Source of the DNA: Branchiostoma floridae
Lineage: Eukaryota; Chordata; Leptocardii; Amphioxiformes; Branchiostomatidae
Assembly (NCBI RefSeq): GCF_000003815.2
Contig: NC_049990.1
Coordinates: 18,940,494-19,004,493, forward strand
Direction: 5' to 3'
DNA: 64,000 bases
In this document: positions 1 through 10,594 of the stretch, one piece after another
Position numbering within the stretch: the stretch's first letter is position 1
Layout of the letters: the number at the start of each line of letters is the position of its first letter
Notes under the pieces: model-generated
Databases searched by the model: none
What the model was told of the DNA's origin: nothing
The model's input: only the letters and a program-made list of their open reading frames with translations
Program-made: the position numbers and the translations under genes

Positions 1-397
1 ACGGCTTCAACCAGGGTGAGTTTGTGTCACTGAGATTTTTTTTTTAAACATTCACATACTTCGTCGAACAGCAGGGTAAAATACCAGCCCGGAATTCGAA
101 AGGCATGAATGTCTTTGATCGACGTCTGTGACATAGCTGTGATTGCGATCATGATGATGATGACGGTGATGTGACGATGATGATAATTTTGATGATTAAG
201 ATGGTGATGGTGAACTTAGTGGTGAGTTATACTACGATGAAACGGTGGTGTAATCTTACAAAATTTATAATTGCACCAAAGATGTGTTTCATCAGATCGT
301 ACAAATGTAATGTGAATCGATGCATTAAATCACTAGTTTTACTATCAGGCCGCAAGATTATTCCATTGTTTTCTGTGGGTATACACAGGGCACATAC
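1..397. other. No gene called; flank of kringle exon
   Basis: AT-rich sequence with an ATG/GAT microsatellite-like stretch near 150-210. No conserved protein is visible on either strand. It lies downstream (minus strand) of the kringle exon, so it is probably intron or 3' flank of that gene. Confidence 0.5.
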
Positions 398-643
398 CAC
401 ATCGCTGGACCACGCACGCTTCGTATCTCACGTCAGGATCTACTGTGTAACACCAGAGGTACGACTCCCCATCTGGGTTTCTACAGTAGTTTTCTACCAG
501 TCCGGAGTGTGGATAGTAGGACGGTGTACGGCTATGGGAGTGTGGTATCTGGGAATCCCAACGCTGGCACATGAGCCCTGATGTTGTGAAATATGCTTGG
601 CCACGGTAACTGCTCCCAGTACCCTTGTAGCATTCATTGGGAA
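398..643 (-). CDS. Kringle domain exon (complete)
   Basis: The minus strand encodes a full kringle of about 80 residues in a single exon. All six kringle cysteines are present (contexts ECYKG, MCQRW, NYCRNPDG, LWCYT, EACVV, QRC), together with the YRG, QIPHSH and SGLVENYC signatures. Kringles are extracellular disulphide modules that bind proteins or lysine. The exon is bounded by an acceptor CAG at 644-646 and a donor GTATGT at 397-392 (minus reading) and is 246 nt, phase 1 at both ends. That makes it a freely shuffled cassette matching the phase of the lectin exons upstream at 1517, 4593, 7891 and 21483. It most likely belongs to the same secreted gene or to a sibling gene. Lys-binding residues were not assessed. 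Confidence 0.88.
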
Positions 644-797
644 CTGGGGGTGTAAGTAAAGGTCTGGTTTTGTAGAACGTGTACATTTCGTGACTTAATG
701 AATAGCCCGTGATATACTAAAATTCAGTTGATAGAAATTTAAGGAAATTTCACTGGAAAATGATTTCCTTGTCATCATTTACAAAATATCGAATCAT

Positions 798-829
798 ATC
801 ATTCGTGAGACACATCATTCGTGAGACAC
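798..829. repeat. 16-bp perfect tandem duplication
   Basis: Two head-to-tail copies of a 16-bp unit lie at 798-813 and 814-829, exactly where the second kringle loses its reading frame. Confidence 0.85.
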
Positions 830-1007
830 CATGGCATCGGTGCTTCATTCGGGTTCTTGCAGAAGTTCTCGTATAATCCCGTGTGAGGATACGAGATGAC
901 GTAGTTCTGCAGGTGAGGAACCTGACCGTACCATCGTTGACAGGTAAGACCTGTTCGATTTAGTGAACCACGGTAGCTATAGGTGGAGCCGTCTACGTAA
1001 GTACATT
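799..1007 (-). pseudogene. Truncated kringle exon
   Basis: A second kringle, upstream on the minus strand, keeps four cysteines (ECTY, TCQRW, NFCKN, PWCLT) and YRGS, VPHL and GLYENFC. It stops at a TGA straight after CLTND, so the last two cysteines that close the fold are absent. The loss coincides with a 16-bp tandem duplication (798-829). The start uses an acceptor CAG and phase 1, as in the intact kringle. It is probably a decaying exon. Alternatively, the end of the domain lies in another exon, because some kringles are split by an intron, but no candidate was seen between here and 643. Confidence 0.7.
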
Positions 1008-1516
1008 CTGCAGGATACACTTGATATATAACTTAAAAGAAACTAAGCATGTTTCCAGTTCCAACGAAAATGACACTCAAAACTAAAGAACAAAATAAGG
1101 AGTTCAAAACACCAAAATATTGCATACTTATTATTAGAAGAGAAAGACATCAACTGTTCAGGCCTTTGCCATTACATGTTACTGTGCTTTTCTACATTGA
1201 TGTGTTGAGAATTTCGGGAGAAGGGCCGGGGCCTACCGACGTTCCCTTACAATGTCCCAACGCGAATGGGCCAGACAATCGATACAAACATGACAAGAGA
1301 CAAAAACGCTCAGCTCCAAAAATGCAATCACCGACAGAAGGGAACAATACTTGATATTAAAGATGAGACAACCATGGAATTCTAAAGGGTAAGATAAGAT
1401 AATATTCAATGTGATGATGAGTGCAGACAAAATACTAAGTATCTTTAGCTTTGTGAATTGGAACAGATGTAAGAGAAGAAGCATTTTCACTAGTGTTGTA
1501 CGGAAAAATTACTTAC
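1008..1516. other. Intron or spacer between kringle and lectin exons
   Basis: AT-rich sequence without a recognisable domain on either strand. The open frames here are short and lack coding character. Confidence 0.5.
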
Positions 1517-1903
1517 CCCAAACTTGACAGATGAAGCCAGCGGTAAAAACACATGTTACGTCACACCACCGCCCGGAACAGAAGGCTGCACAATCTTCAT
1601 CCCCACCGTTTGGTTCACCCATTCCCCAGTTACTGACGCCGACCAGGTCACTTCCGTCATCCCATATGAACGCATTTTTCTCTTTGGCATATGTCAATCC
1701 AAAGTAGTAGTAAACTGGAGGATGGGACGCTTGACTGATCAGGTCGACGAGTAGCTGGTTGGTTGCTTGGTCTTTCGGCATCGCTAGGTGGCCACCTTCA
1801 CTGTTGCAGTGTGTCTGCGCGTCTGTGTATGATGTTTTTTCCTCGGTAAACACCTTGTAGCAGGTCCCAGCAAACGATGTATAGCCATCCGGGCAGAACG
1901 GAT
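1517..1903 (-). CDS. C-type lectin domain exon 1 (EPN type)
   Basis: This exon encodes one whole C-type lectin-like domain of about 129 residues. Visible features are the CPDGYTSFAGTCYKVF start, AQTHC with GGHLAMPKDQ, the WDDGSDLV segment, NWGMGEPN, and a WCD..C...GFICQ end. EPN is the calcium/sugar motif of mannose-type lectins, and WCD sits where WND usually lies. The acceptor CAG precedes 1903 and a clean donor GTAAGT starts at 1516 (minus). The exon is 387 nt, phase 1 at both ends. It closely resembles the domain at 7891-8309, so the two are local paralogues. It probably acts outside the cell in glycan recognition. Sugar binding itself is inference. Confidence 0.9.
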
Positions 1904-2024
1904 CTGCATAAACAACATTGAGATTACTCTTTATGTCTTGGATGCTCTGACAACATTCAGAGTGCTCTGTGGACGGCTCTATTGGCAATTTAAAAGATTT
2001 GACCTCGTACGCCAAAAAGCAGTT

Positions 2025-3230
2025 AAGGTCCCCTCTTACTGGACGTGGGGCACGCTTGCGGCATTGCTGCGTTCGAAAACGCAGATGTACCCCCACGGAA
2101 CCTAGAGGTGCCCCCCACGAAACCTAGAAGTGCCGCAAGCAAACCTAGAGGTGCCGGTTGCAAGCGCGACATTTTTTGGAAAGTTTAAAAATAACGCAAG
2201 TGGCAAGATGCCCCAACAGTGCCCCAACAATGCCCCCACAGTGCCGCCACTATGCCCCAAACAGTATTAAGGATATATTTTGCCTATTTTAGACCAAGAA
2301 TCAAAAGTAAACATCCTTTTATCACCGAAAAACTATTTTAGATGCATTTCTAATACTTTTACAGCGGTTTTCGATCCAGTAAAAACACTGAACTTACCTC
2401 GTATCCGTATTCAGAGTTAACTTAAAAATGCATCTTTTGATTTATTTAATGGGAAGTAGATCAGTATTTTATACTTGAAAACAGAAAATAAGTAACTGGT
2501 TTATCGATTAACCTACGGATGTAGAGAAAAAGATTTTCGTACAACGTTCAAAAAGAAATTATTTATGTTGGATGATAACGTTTGCTTTTGAGTTTGCGTT
2601 ATAACGTTACAAGCTAATCATTGCTGGTAGCCTGCCGCCGATAAAATACAAAATTGCAGTCATTCTCACCCATGGGCCATATTTTTCTAACTTTTTACAA
2701 ATATGGTAGAGTTAGACATCAATAGGCTGGCAAGCCATCCGCCGACAATGAAAATACTCATACAAAAAAAGGATGAAATATCAAGCATTTTCATTTTAAA
2801 AATTTGCAAAATTGGTGAATAAACATATAAACATACATAATTACACATAACGTTACATGGTGCAAAACGTACACATCGAGTCAAATCTGGTATATGGTTG
2901 GTGTCCGTTCATTTGGGTCATTTCCTTTACAGTAAAAGTCTTTCAAGGTTATTTATAGCATATGTATCATATAATTCATTATCATAAGGGAAATCTTTTC
3001 ATTATAAATCTCATTTTGGGCCATTATCATCATTTTACAGTGATTTTTCATAAATTGACAACGCTGCAATTGTCAATAACATGTTCATTTAGTCTAGAAA
3101 CGCAACAGTGCCGCACGTCAGTGTGAGACTGTGAGTGCAAGAGAAAATCGGCGAAATTAACACAACAGTACCGCAGTGAACGAACGCAGCAATGCCGCAA
3201 GCGTGCCCCACGTCCAGTGAGGGGACCTTT
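2025..3230. mobile_element. DNA transposon relic with ~50-bp terminal inverted repeats
   Basis: The left end (2025-2075) and right end (3181-3230) are near-identical inverted copies starting AAGGTCCCCTC, differing by a 2-base indel near the tip. The interior is AT-rich and has no transposase frame. Subterminal stretches on both sides carry repeated short motifs of the type AACAGTGCC(G/C)C, for example around 2095-2270 and 3100-3195. It is a non-autonomous element of about 1.2 kb inserted upstream (minus sense) of the lectin exon. Confidence 0.85.
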
Positions 3231-3234
3231 ACCC

Positions 3235-3313
3235 AAGCAACTGGATATGATTTTTGGAAACGGTCAGACATTTTAGGCAGAACCCACTACCTTTCGTCAG
3301 TGACACTGACCTG
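3235..3313 (+). repeat. Dispersed repeat, family 'CAACTGGATATG', copy 1
   Basis: This is a short conserved block beginning CAAGCAACTGGATATGAT, followed by an AAACGGTCAGAC-type core and a GTCAGTGACACTGA-like tail. Related blocks occur at 12488-12570, 37551-37630 (plus) and at 26488-26540, 61771-61843 (minus). Confidence 0.75.
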
Positions 3314-4592
3314 ATACATTAACTTCATAGCTCCAAAGGCCAATACATCCAGAAAGGACTGGTGTGGTGTTGGTTACCATATTGGTGTCAGGGCCAAAAA
3401 CTCGTGAACCATGCCCAGAATTGTTCATTGGTAAAACCAAGATTCTCAAGCATAGACATCCAAGCTAATCAAACTCAGAGGTTTCCCAGCACATTCAAAT
3501 CCGTCAAATCCCCCAGAATATTCGTTGAGTTTGGACAAAGTCAGAATTTTGGACACTGAGCAGGATCACTTGACTAACAGATGCCGATTAAAAGTAATCA
3601 TCTACCGCAACCAATGACCATTCTTCAACCGGGACGGGGGCTGATACTGACAGTCGGGCCTCTTTGACCCGTGGCAGACCTAACACTTCCGTTCAGGTCA
3701 TGTGACATAGGCTTCGGGACACTTTAACTTCAGAAGGATCAGAGAACTGATCGAATGTTTGTTGATAAGCGCTTTACTTCGTTATGAAACGTTATTTTCA
3801 TGATGTCAACTTCTGTCACAGATGAATTTTCATTCGAATATCAATTTTGCGGAGTGATATCGAAAAAGAGAACTGACTGAAGAGAGCACGTATTTCAAGT
3901 AGGTTGTAGAAATTTAATGCAGGTTGCCATCGGGTTTGTGAAAGAACGCGTTCGCACTGCACTAACTTTATTACTACTTTTTGTCGCTGATTTACTTAGA
4001 ATGTAGAATTAGACAGTAACACAACACTATCGTGCTACACTCCACTTCTTTCAGACGGTTCAGTTCTAGATTAGCCAGATCATAGGAACGATTGGTCGTT
4101 CCGATAAATTTCTTTAAAGCCCCGTTTACAAATCAAGATGTTGGACGCCCGGAGTTTTCAGCGAGCTCTTAATAACGAGGAGGTATGACCCTGATGCCTA
4201 CGAATAAATGACAGAGTTTTTTCGTCGGCATCTGGATCATACCTCCTCGTAATTTAGAGCTCCCTGACAACTCGGCCGAGCTAAAATCTTGATTTGTAAA
4301 AGGGGCTTTAACGTTTATCTTTAACACACATGAAGATTAACATTATAGGTTTTATATGGAAAAGATTCACAGTACCTTAAGAAACGGCACATGAATGTTT
4401 AGAAATAGACCTAATTTCCACAGACAGGTAGGGAAATGTGCTTTGTAGCACAAGTCGAAATGGTGAAGTTAATCTTTATCATATTGTGCAAATTCGCTTA
4501 GAACTCACAATGCTATTGAAGAAGTCAACTCAGCCGGTGCTTGTAGTTCAAATATGACTATTGAGGTAGAGTAAAAGCCCTTGTCACCATAC
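3314..4592. other. Non-coding spacer
   Basis: No conserved protein was seen. It contains a foldback element (4114-4311) and otherwise unremarkable AT-rich sequence. Confidence 0.5.
4114..4311. mobile_element. Foldback MITE
   Basis: The element is almost palindromic. It starts TTAAAGCCCCGTTTACAAAT and ends with its inverted counterpart, and the internal arms (CGAGGAGGTATGA / TCATACCTCCTCG) pair as well. About 198 bp would fold into one long hairpin. Confidence 0.85.
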
Positions 4593-5000
4593 CTTTTTCA
4601 CAAATGACACCCTTCTGGTAGGTACAGAGTTTGTCCGTCCACCGATCGGGGTCACTTGGTGCAGTGGCCTTCCTAATGAATACACAGTATGAACTTGTTA
4701 TACCGTTCGGCTCTCCTTGTCCCCAGTCGTCGAAACTACCCAATACTTCTCCGTCCTCCCACACGAAGGCTCCCTCTTCTACTCCATACTTCAGCCCGAT
4801 CCAGCTGTCTCGCCCTTGGTTGACACTGTTGCGCAGTTGTATAACAAAGTCGCTGGTTGCTTGGTCTTTTGGGAGGGCTAAATGGGAGTTGTGGCTTAAG
4901 CAGAGAGCTCTTGCATCTGAGTAAGATACGGAAACTTCGAACATCTGGAAGCACCTGGAATCGTGGCCGTGCCAGTTTGGTTCGCAGGTGTCTTGACTCA
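4593..5000 (-). CDS. C-type lectin domain exon 2 (EPN type)
   Basis: A complete C-type lectin domain is encoded: TCEPNWHGHDSRCFQMF start, ALCLSHNSHLALPKDQ, SWIGLKYG, FVWEDGE, DDWGQGEPN, DRWTDKLC and GVICEK end. EPN followed by WTD is the usual calcium-site arrangement of mannose-type lectins. The exon runs from acceptor CAG (5003-5001 minus) to donor GTATGG (4592 down), 408 nt, phase 1 at both ends. Its nearest relative here is the exon at 21483-21893, which carries QPD in place of EPN. It probably forms part of a secreted protein with other phase-1 exons on this strand. Confidence 0.9.
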
Positions 5001-7890
5001 CTGTTGGGGAGAGGGGGAGGTGATGAGATGATTTTGTTTTCAACGACAACAACAACAAGCAACAAACAACAGGAGTTTCCGCCCATCATACACTTGACCA
5101 GATGAATTAATAATATATAGTTGAAAAGTGCATATCTATCCACAAGAGCGTTCAATAGAAATATTCCAAAATCCAAAAGATTTGTTGTTGAAGTAAATAC
5201 AGCTTATAAGGCCTTAACCCTAATCCAGACTCAGGTGACCTCAATACGACTGTCGCAAGTGTCTGGAGCGAGCTGACATTCGGCGCCACTCATGTGACCT
5301 CAAAACGACAGTGATTGCCCCAGTTGCGGCCAAGGGACTGTAGGCTTTAAACCACTCACACCGAATAACCAAGCAAGATAAGATATTCCTTCAAAGGCCC
5401 TATAGGGAGAATGGGTGAAATGAAATTCGGTGTGTACTGCGTTCCTGGTTATCTGTTAGTCTGATAACATGTAACACAGCTTCTACTGTCCAGGCCCCCT
5501 CCGATCGGATGTTGGGCAGGCTGCTACAAGCGAGATTTAGTCAGGCTAGATAATCTGCCTCGCTCCTCTTTAGAAGTCTCGTGGAAAAAGGGAGAAGTTC
5601 GCTATTGCCTTCATTGCACCGATCAAATCATATAGATCTAAATACCCTTGACATAATCACCGAGGGGTGGTTGCAATATGGCACAGATAGTTTGTCTCTA
5701 AGAGGATGATGCAAGTTCCCGCTAGTAATTAGGAATGGTTTACTAGCCCAAAGCCACTGTGCATGTCTAAATCCATAGTTTATAGTATCAACTTTTTTTA
5801 TTGACACGCGAATAGGTCTCCATACACGTATACTATAGTTCGCGAATGTCAAAAGAACTGACTCTCTTAGATACCATAATTTCTTATGTATAAAAGATGG
5901 AAAATGATAACAGCATTGTGGATTGCGTGCAACTGATATGTTTTTGTAACAACATAATTTGGTTTGTATCCTTTTCAACGTCTATAGAAAAGAAAGAGAC
6001 GTTCTGTTTTTTGTGAGTTCCTTGTGTGGGTTACAAGCGCAGACATCACGCAAATTTCTGAAGAGTTTCAAAGCCATGAAAAAGGCGACAAATGTCGGCA
6101 TTGTCAGTCTTTGTGCTGGAGATATTCAACGACCACGCATCGCTGATGTCTGGCGTAAATGCTGGTGAACTGAATGACTGTCGACGTTTTCAAATCTGCA
6201 ATTGTCGTGTTGTAAGGCCCTTGGAGATACTGAATCACCGCATTGTTGCGTCACCGGCAAAATATGATATTTCTGAAGTCACAAAGCCACCCTGGTCTGT
6301 CAAAATAGCTCGCAAATGGGTGAATCAAACTAGATAACGTTAAGCTTACATATACTGACTCTATGGACTGGCAGTTAAACGTGTTTTGTATTATTCACAA
6401 TACTTCATTTCAAATGGCTTACACTATACCAGGTCGTCATTATGAATTACTCACTTACTTACTGCATCATATCAAAATAATGTACAATGAGACGTTTTGT
6501 TGGTGTAATCCCTTTATTTCCTTACTACTGGATCAACGACGTTTACACAACTGTCACGCAATATGTTGGAGCAAAAGCTGTCCTAAATGTAAAGCTATAG
6601 GTATTGACGTAATGGCATATTAGGAGAAGATCTTACAAATAACTAGGCGCACATCTCTAATGTCTGGTGGAATGAATAGGTATATTATATGGTTAACACC
6701 AAATGAAACTGCTGTTGTAATCTGGTCTACATTTGAAGGCTTATGGAAACAAACTACAACGGATTACCAGCGTATTGATGCATTCATGACAAAGTTGCTG
6801 CAAATGTCCATACATGCAGGCACTCTTGCATAAGCCACACAACAAAGCAGGTTTTTCGTTGCTAAGGGCCCATATCCAGAAAGATTAGACCACCTGGCAA
6901 GGAGTGGGGGTTCAAACAACAACAAAATACTGACCAATGAGATCGTTGAAAGATCCCTGGAAGACCATGAACATCACTTGGAACAGACCTATTAGCAATT
7001 TTCATCGTCCATATCCGATAGAACAAAACAACAAAAACACCTTGTAGAAACTTGAAGGATTGATTCAGGCACCATCTGAGTGATAAAGCAATATGTCCCA
7101 CACCCTGAACGGTTGAAGAAAACATTGTTGAAATTATGGCATTAGTATGAAACTTGCCTTTATGACAACAATAGAAACAGTTCTGAGCATAAGGAGTATA
7201 GTTGATCCCAACAATAGTTAGGTACACAAACCAACCGTCACTGTAAATCGTCTCAGCGCAAGCAGGAAGGAACCTCGCTAACATCCTCGACTACGGGGAA
7301 AGAGACAGAAACAATTTTAGGGAGAGACATGCCTTTTCTTGGTAACTGTTGATAGTTTTTTTTGTGTGAATTAGAGAGACAGACAGACAGATAGATGTTC
7401 CCTCGCATCAGGACTGGCATCTAAATTCAGTATGTGTTTGAAATAACGCTACGCACAAACCTGGTGTGTCAACTTGTGTGGCCACGTCCACCGCTAAAAA
7501 AAAGAAAGGAACAAGATATTAAGTTGACATTCTATGCAGTAAACAGATTTAAGTCCTTAAGGTAAATATTTGAGAAAACATTGAAGCGTACTCATTGCAA
7601 TATTTGACGTGTGGTATTGACAAACCCTGATAATTAATTCTACTTTCAGAACAAGGTTATAAAATATGCCCATCATTAACAACATAGGAGATGTTCACGT
7701 ATGCATATAGTGTCTTCTACAAACCACGGCCGTCACGCAACATTTTCAAGAAAAAACTGACCCAGAGATGGTTGATTAATTTTATAGATTAATTATATAG
7801 TTTGAGACATGATGGACCATACTACCATATAATATTGCGGCAAAATGTTCGCTCTCGCTGTGTATATCAGTATATGGAGATAAACTTACA
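5001..7890. other. Intergenic or intronic block, no exon recognised
   Basis: Apart from the duplicated block at 5600-7000 and a short GACA repeat near 7376-7395, nothing recognisable is present. The longer open frames (such as 5628-5978 and 6862-7284, minus) have no domain or codon signature. Confidence 0.5.
5600..7000. repeat. Segmental duplication block, copy A
   Basis: Many stretches recur in the same order at 22850-24120 and 25045-26330, for example GATGATGCAAGT followed by GCTAGTA, CACGCAAATTT, and ATCTCTAATGTCTGG with GAATGAAT. The copies are diverged, but collinearity over about 1.2 kb indicates old duplications accompanying the lectin exons. Confidence 0.75.
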
Positions 7891-8309
7891 TTAACCAAAG
7901 AACAAAGCATTTGTACCAGAAATTTGACAGACGAAGCCCCAGAGACTTGAACAAGGCACGTCACACCACGATCCAAGACAAAAGGCTCCACAACTGGTGT
8001 CCCCACCAAGATGGTTGTTTGGTTCTCCCAACATCCAGTCCACGAAGCCAACAAGATCACTGCCGTCATTCCATTTAAACGCGTTTTTCTCCTTGACAAA
8101 TGTCAAACCAAAGTAGTAAGTCATAACCTCAGTGGACGCTTGGCTTGTTAAGCTGTCGAGTAGGTCGTTGGTTGCTTTGTCTTTAGGCATCGCTAGGTGG
8201 CCTCCTTCATTGGTGCAGTGTGTCTGCGCGTCCGTGTACGTTTTCTTCTCGGTGAATACTTTGTAGCAGACTTCGGCAAATGGTGTATAGCCAACCGGAC
8301 AGGTCGAAC
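7891..8309 (-). CDS. C-type lectin domain exon 3 (EPN type)
   Basis: A paralogue of the domain at 1517-1903. It starts with TCPVGYTPFAEVCYKVF and continues AQTHC, GGHLAMPKDK, YYFGLTF, WNDGSDLVGF, LGEPN, WCDVPC and GFVCQ. EPN and WCD are conserved. The acceptor CAG lies just above 8309 and the entry is phase 1. The 3' side differs from the paralogue: the expected donor after CQISG is only a weak GTACAA, and the frame runs on to a TAA at 7891-7893 immediately before a GTAAGT. The exon may therefore be terminal, or the donor has been lost. Confidence 0.85.
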
Positions 8310-9264
8310 CTGCAAAAACATCCTCAAGATTAGTTTATCATAAATTCTGTTGGATGATATCTAAGAAAAAAAAAACTTGTTTCGCATAGATTGAAAAAAA
8401 TGCAGGTTGACATAGTATAAGTGCAAGAAATGTGATGTTTATCAATGGGTGAAAAGCTAGGCGACAGTTGTTATATCCTCAAGAAGTGGTTACATCAATC
8501 AAAAGTATAAATTTGAAGTCTGGTGTTGAGAAGTTAATTTGAGTGATGAAAATCATACAGAAAAACACTTACTCCATAAAAAGAATTCTACATCATTGAG
8601 TCGTTGTCAAAAGCTGTCCTCCAGCGTTTCATCCTTATCAATCTTCACTGACAGACAGAAGTCTTATATTTGGGTTATGTTTTATGGATATTGTATCATA
8701 GGTCGGCAAACAGTCACGACCAAGCGAGTTGTTGTTGCCACCAAGTGTACTTAATATGTACTGTTTATATAGAGTGGGCCGATACAGTATCGCTATAAGT
8801 TGTTGACCGTGTCTGCTAAAAGTTAACATGTGCTCCTCCAATATCGCTGCTTAGAATGGAACAAACATTTTGTTGTTTTACGGTACGCAACCGTATCACA
8901 TGACCGACGTAAAAAAAGACATTTTAAGGTAACGTTCTAAGGGTTACATTAAGAATGTGAGAAGTTGAACGAACTGGAACGAAATATGAGGTAATCTCTG
9001 AAATAAGATCGATGGGGATATAAGACAACGGTACGTACTGCAGGTTGCAAAAGAATATGAACTGTGTTTTATTTTTCAAATTCTACCCATGCCAGGATTA
9101 GGCAAGACTAAATTTTACAGCGTTTTCTTGTTTCCGTGGCAAATTGATTCTCTCGAGATCCGCAAAATGCAAAGAATACAGGGAGATAAGAAATAAAACC
9201 TGCCTCACATGCAGTAGTGGGTAGGTAGATGTCGATATACATTTTGAGAAAATGTAACGTTATA
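8310..9264. other. Non-coding spacer
   Basis: No domain-bearing frame was found on either strand. The sequence is AT-rich. Confidence 0.45.
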
Positions 9265-10050
9265 CATGATATACATTTTCACTCAGAATGAGGCATGTTT
9301 ACAGCGCTGTTGCTGTGTTTGGGTGACTTATTTTCCCCCAAAATGTAATCCCCGGGAGCGCCGCTTGCAAAAGACCCGCCATTATTTGCGTCTTTGTAAA
9401 TCCGATCGGCTAAGATATGCTAACGACCTACTGCGCCATGAGCATGACAGTTTGTAGAGCCGGTCCGTAATAAAACGGAAACACTGACCATGAATTTTCT
9501 ATCAACCTCGTTGGTCGAATCATACATCTGATGAAGGTTGAAGAGAGCTGAGTGTTTCCTATGTTTAGAACAAAACTCAAACTTTGCACCTATAGATTGA
9601 TATACTAATTACATTTTTAGAATTTATCCAGAATGAGGCAAGCTGAAATTCTTACATTGTTGTTGTGTTTGCTTGGCTTCTGGTTCTCGTAAGATGAAAT
9701 AGCCCCGCATGCAAATGATCCGCAAATACATGTCTAGTCCTTCAAGTCACATCTTATCTTCGTTTCGTCGAGAACGAGCAAGTAGACATGTCTCCAGAGC
9801 AGATCTAGAGGGCTGCTTCTCCCAGTGTTGTGGGGCCCGGTTCATAGCTGTCATGCTCACGCCACATTAGTTCATTAGCATATCTTATGATTGGATTTAG
9901 AAAGACGCAAACAACCGCGGGTAATAAATTTAAATTTGCAAGCGGCGCTGCCGGGATCCCATCTTGAAAAAGTAGTCAGAAGCCACCCAAACACAACAAC
10001 AACGCTGTAAGCTTCCCTTATTGAGGGTATATTTTGAAAATGTATCATTT
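9265..10050. mobile_element. Long inverted-repeat element
   Basis: A roughly 190-bp arm at 9265-9451 is repeated in inverted orientation at 9847-10050. Shared stretches include TTACAGCG..GTTG.TGTGTTTGGGTG, GCGCCGCTTGCAAA, TTTGCGTCTTT, AAGATATGCTAA and GAGCATGACAG. A third, partial, direct copy lies at about 9605-9740. No coding frame is present, so this is a non-autonomous foldback-type element. Confidence 0.75.
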
Positions 10051-10594
10051 ATCTATCTATCACCAGTATTAGCCCTTTCTTATATCAGTTCCGTCTCCTT
10101 GCATTTAGCGGATCTCGAGAAAGAAATTTAGCTGAGCAAACGCAACAACATATAAAAATCTAATCCTACCACATTCTTTGTACGATCGTAATAAGAAAAA
10201 AAAAACGGTACATTTTCATTTGCCGCCCATAGCTCTATTAATTTCCATCCACAGTAACTTTTCATTGTAGTTCCATCGATCTTTTTTTTCAGTTTGCTTC
10301 ATATCGTTCCATATCGCACTTTCTGTACATTTCATTTCATTTCGCCCCGGCTCCATTTTGTTCTATTTCGCACTTTCTGCACACCTCGACTTCCTAGTAA
10401 ACAGGATGGTTCCTTTCGACGTCTGGTCACACCGTTTTCCTCCTGGTTTAGTTCTGGTGAAGTTATGCTTTAAGATAGGATTTTTTCCCGATCACCACTT
10501 CTGTACCGTCTAGCTAGAGAACCGTTTATATAGACTGAAGAGATAATTTCCCAGCCTTGGTTTCTATGTTTAACCCTCCTGAACATTATTCAAC
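10051..10594 (+). promoter_or_regulatory. Upstream region of the RING/SH3 gene
   Basis: This is the presumed promoter and 5' UTR. No TATA box stands out. The start codon sits in CAACATGGCGG, which is a good Kozak context and also resembles the YY1 core (ATGGCGG) often found at animal transcription starts. A repeated GTTC.AT.TCGCACTTTCTG.AC motif occurs twice at about 10305-10385. Confidence 0.4.

Noticed and set aside
1-20. Possible plus-strand exon end with a GGTGAG donor right at the window start
   Set aside because: Only about 15 bases are visible, too little to define an exon, and the neighbouring exons are on the opposite strand.
1509-2096. The lectin frame extended upstream to 2096
   Set aside because: The extra N-terminal part reads through the intron and into the transposon tip at 2025-2075. 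The acceptor at 1904 gives the real exon start.
5628-7284. Minus-strand open frames of 116 and 140 codons
   Set aside because: They lie in a diverged duplicated non-coding block. The frames are not kept in the copies at 22.9 and 25.0 kb.
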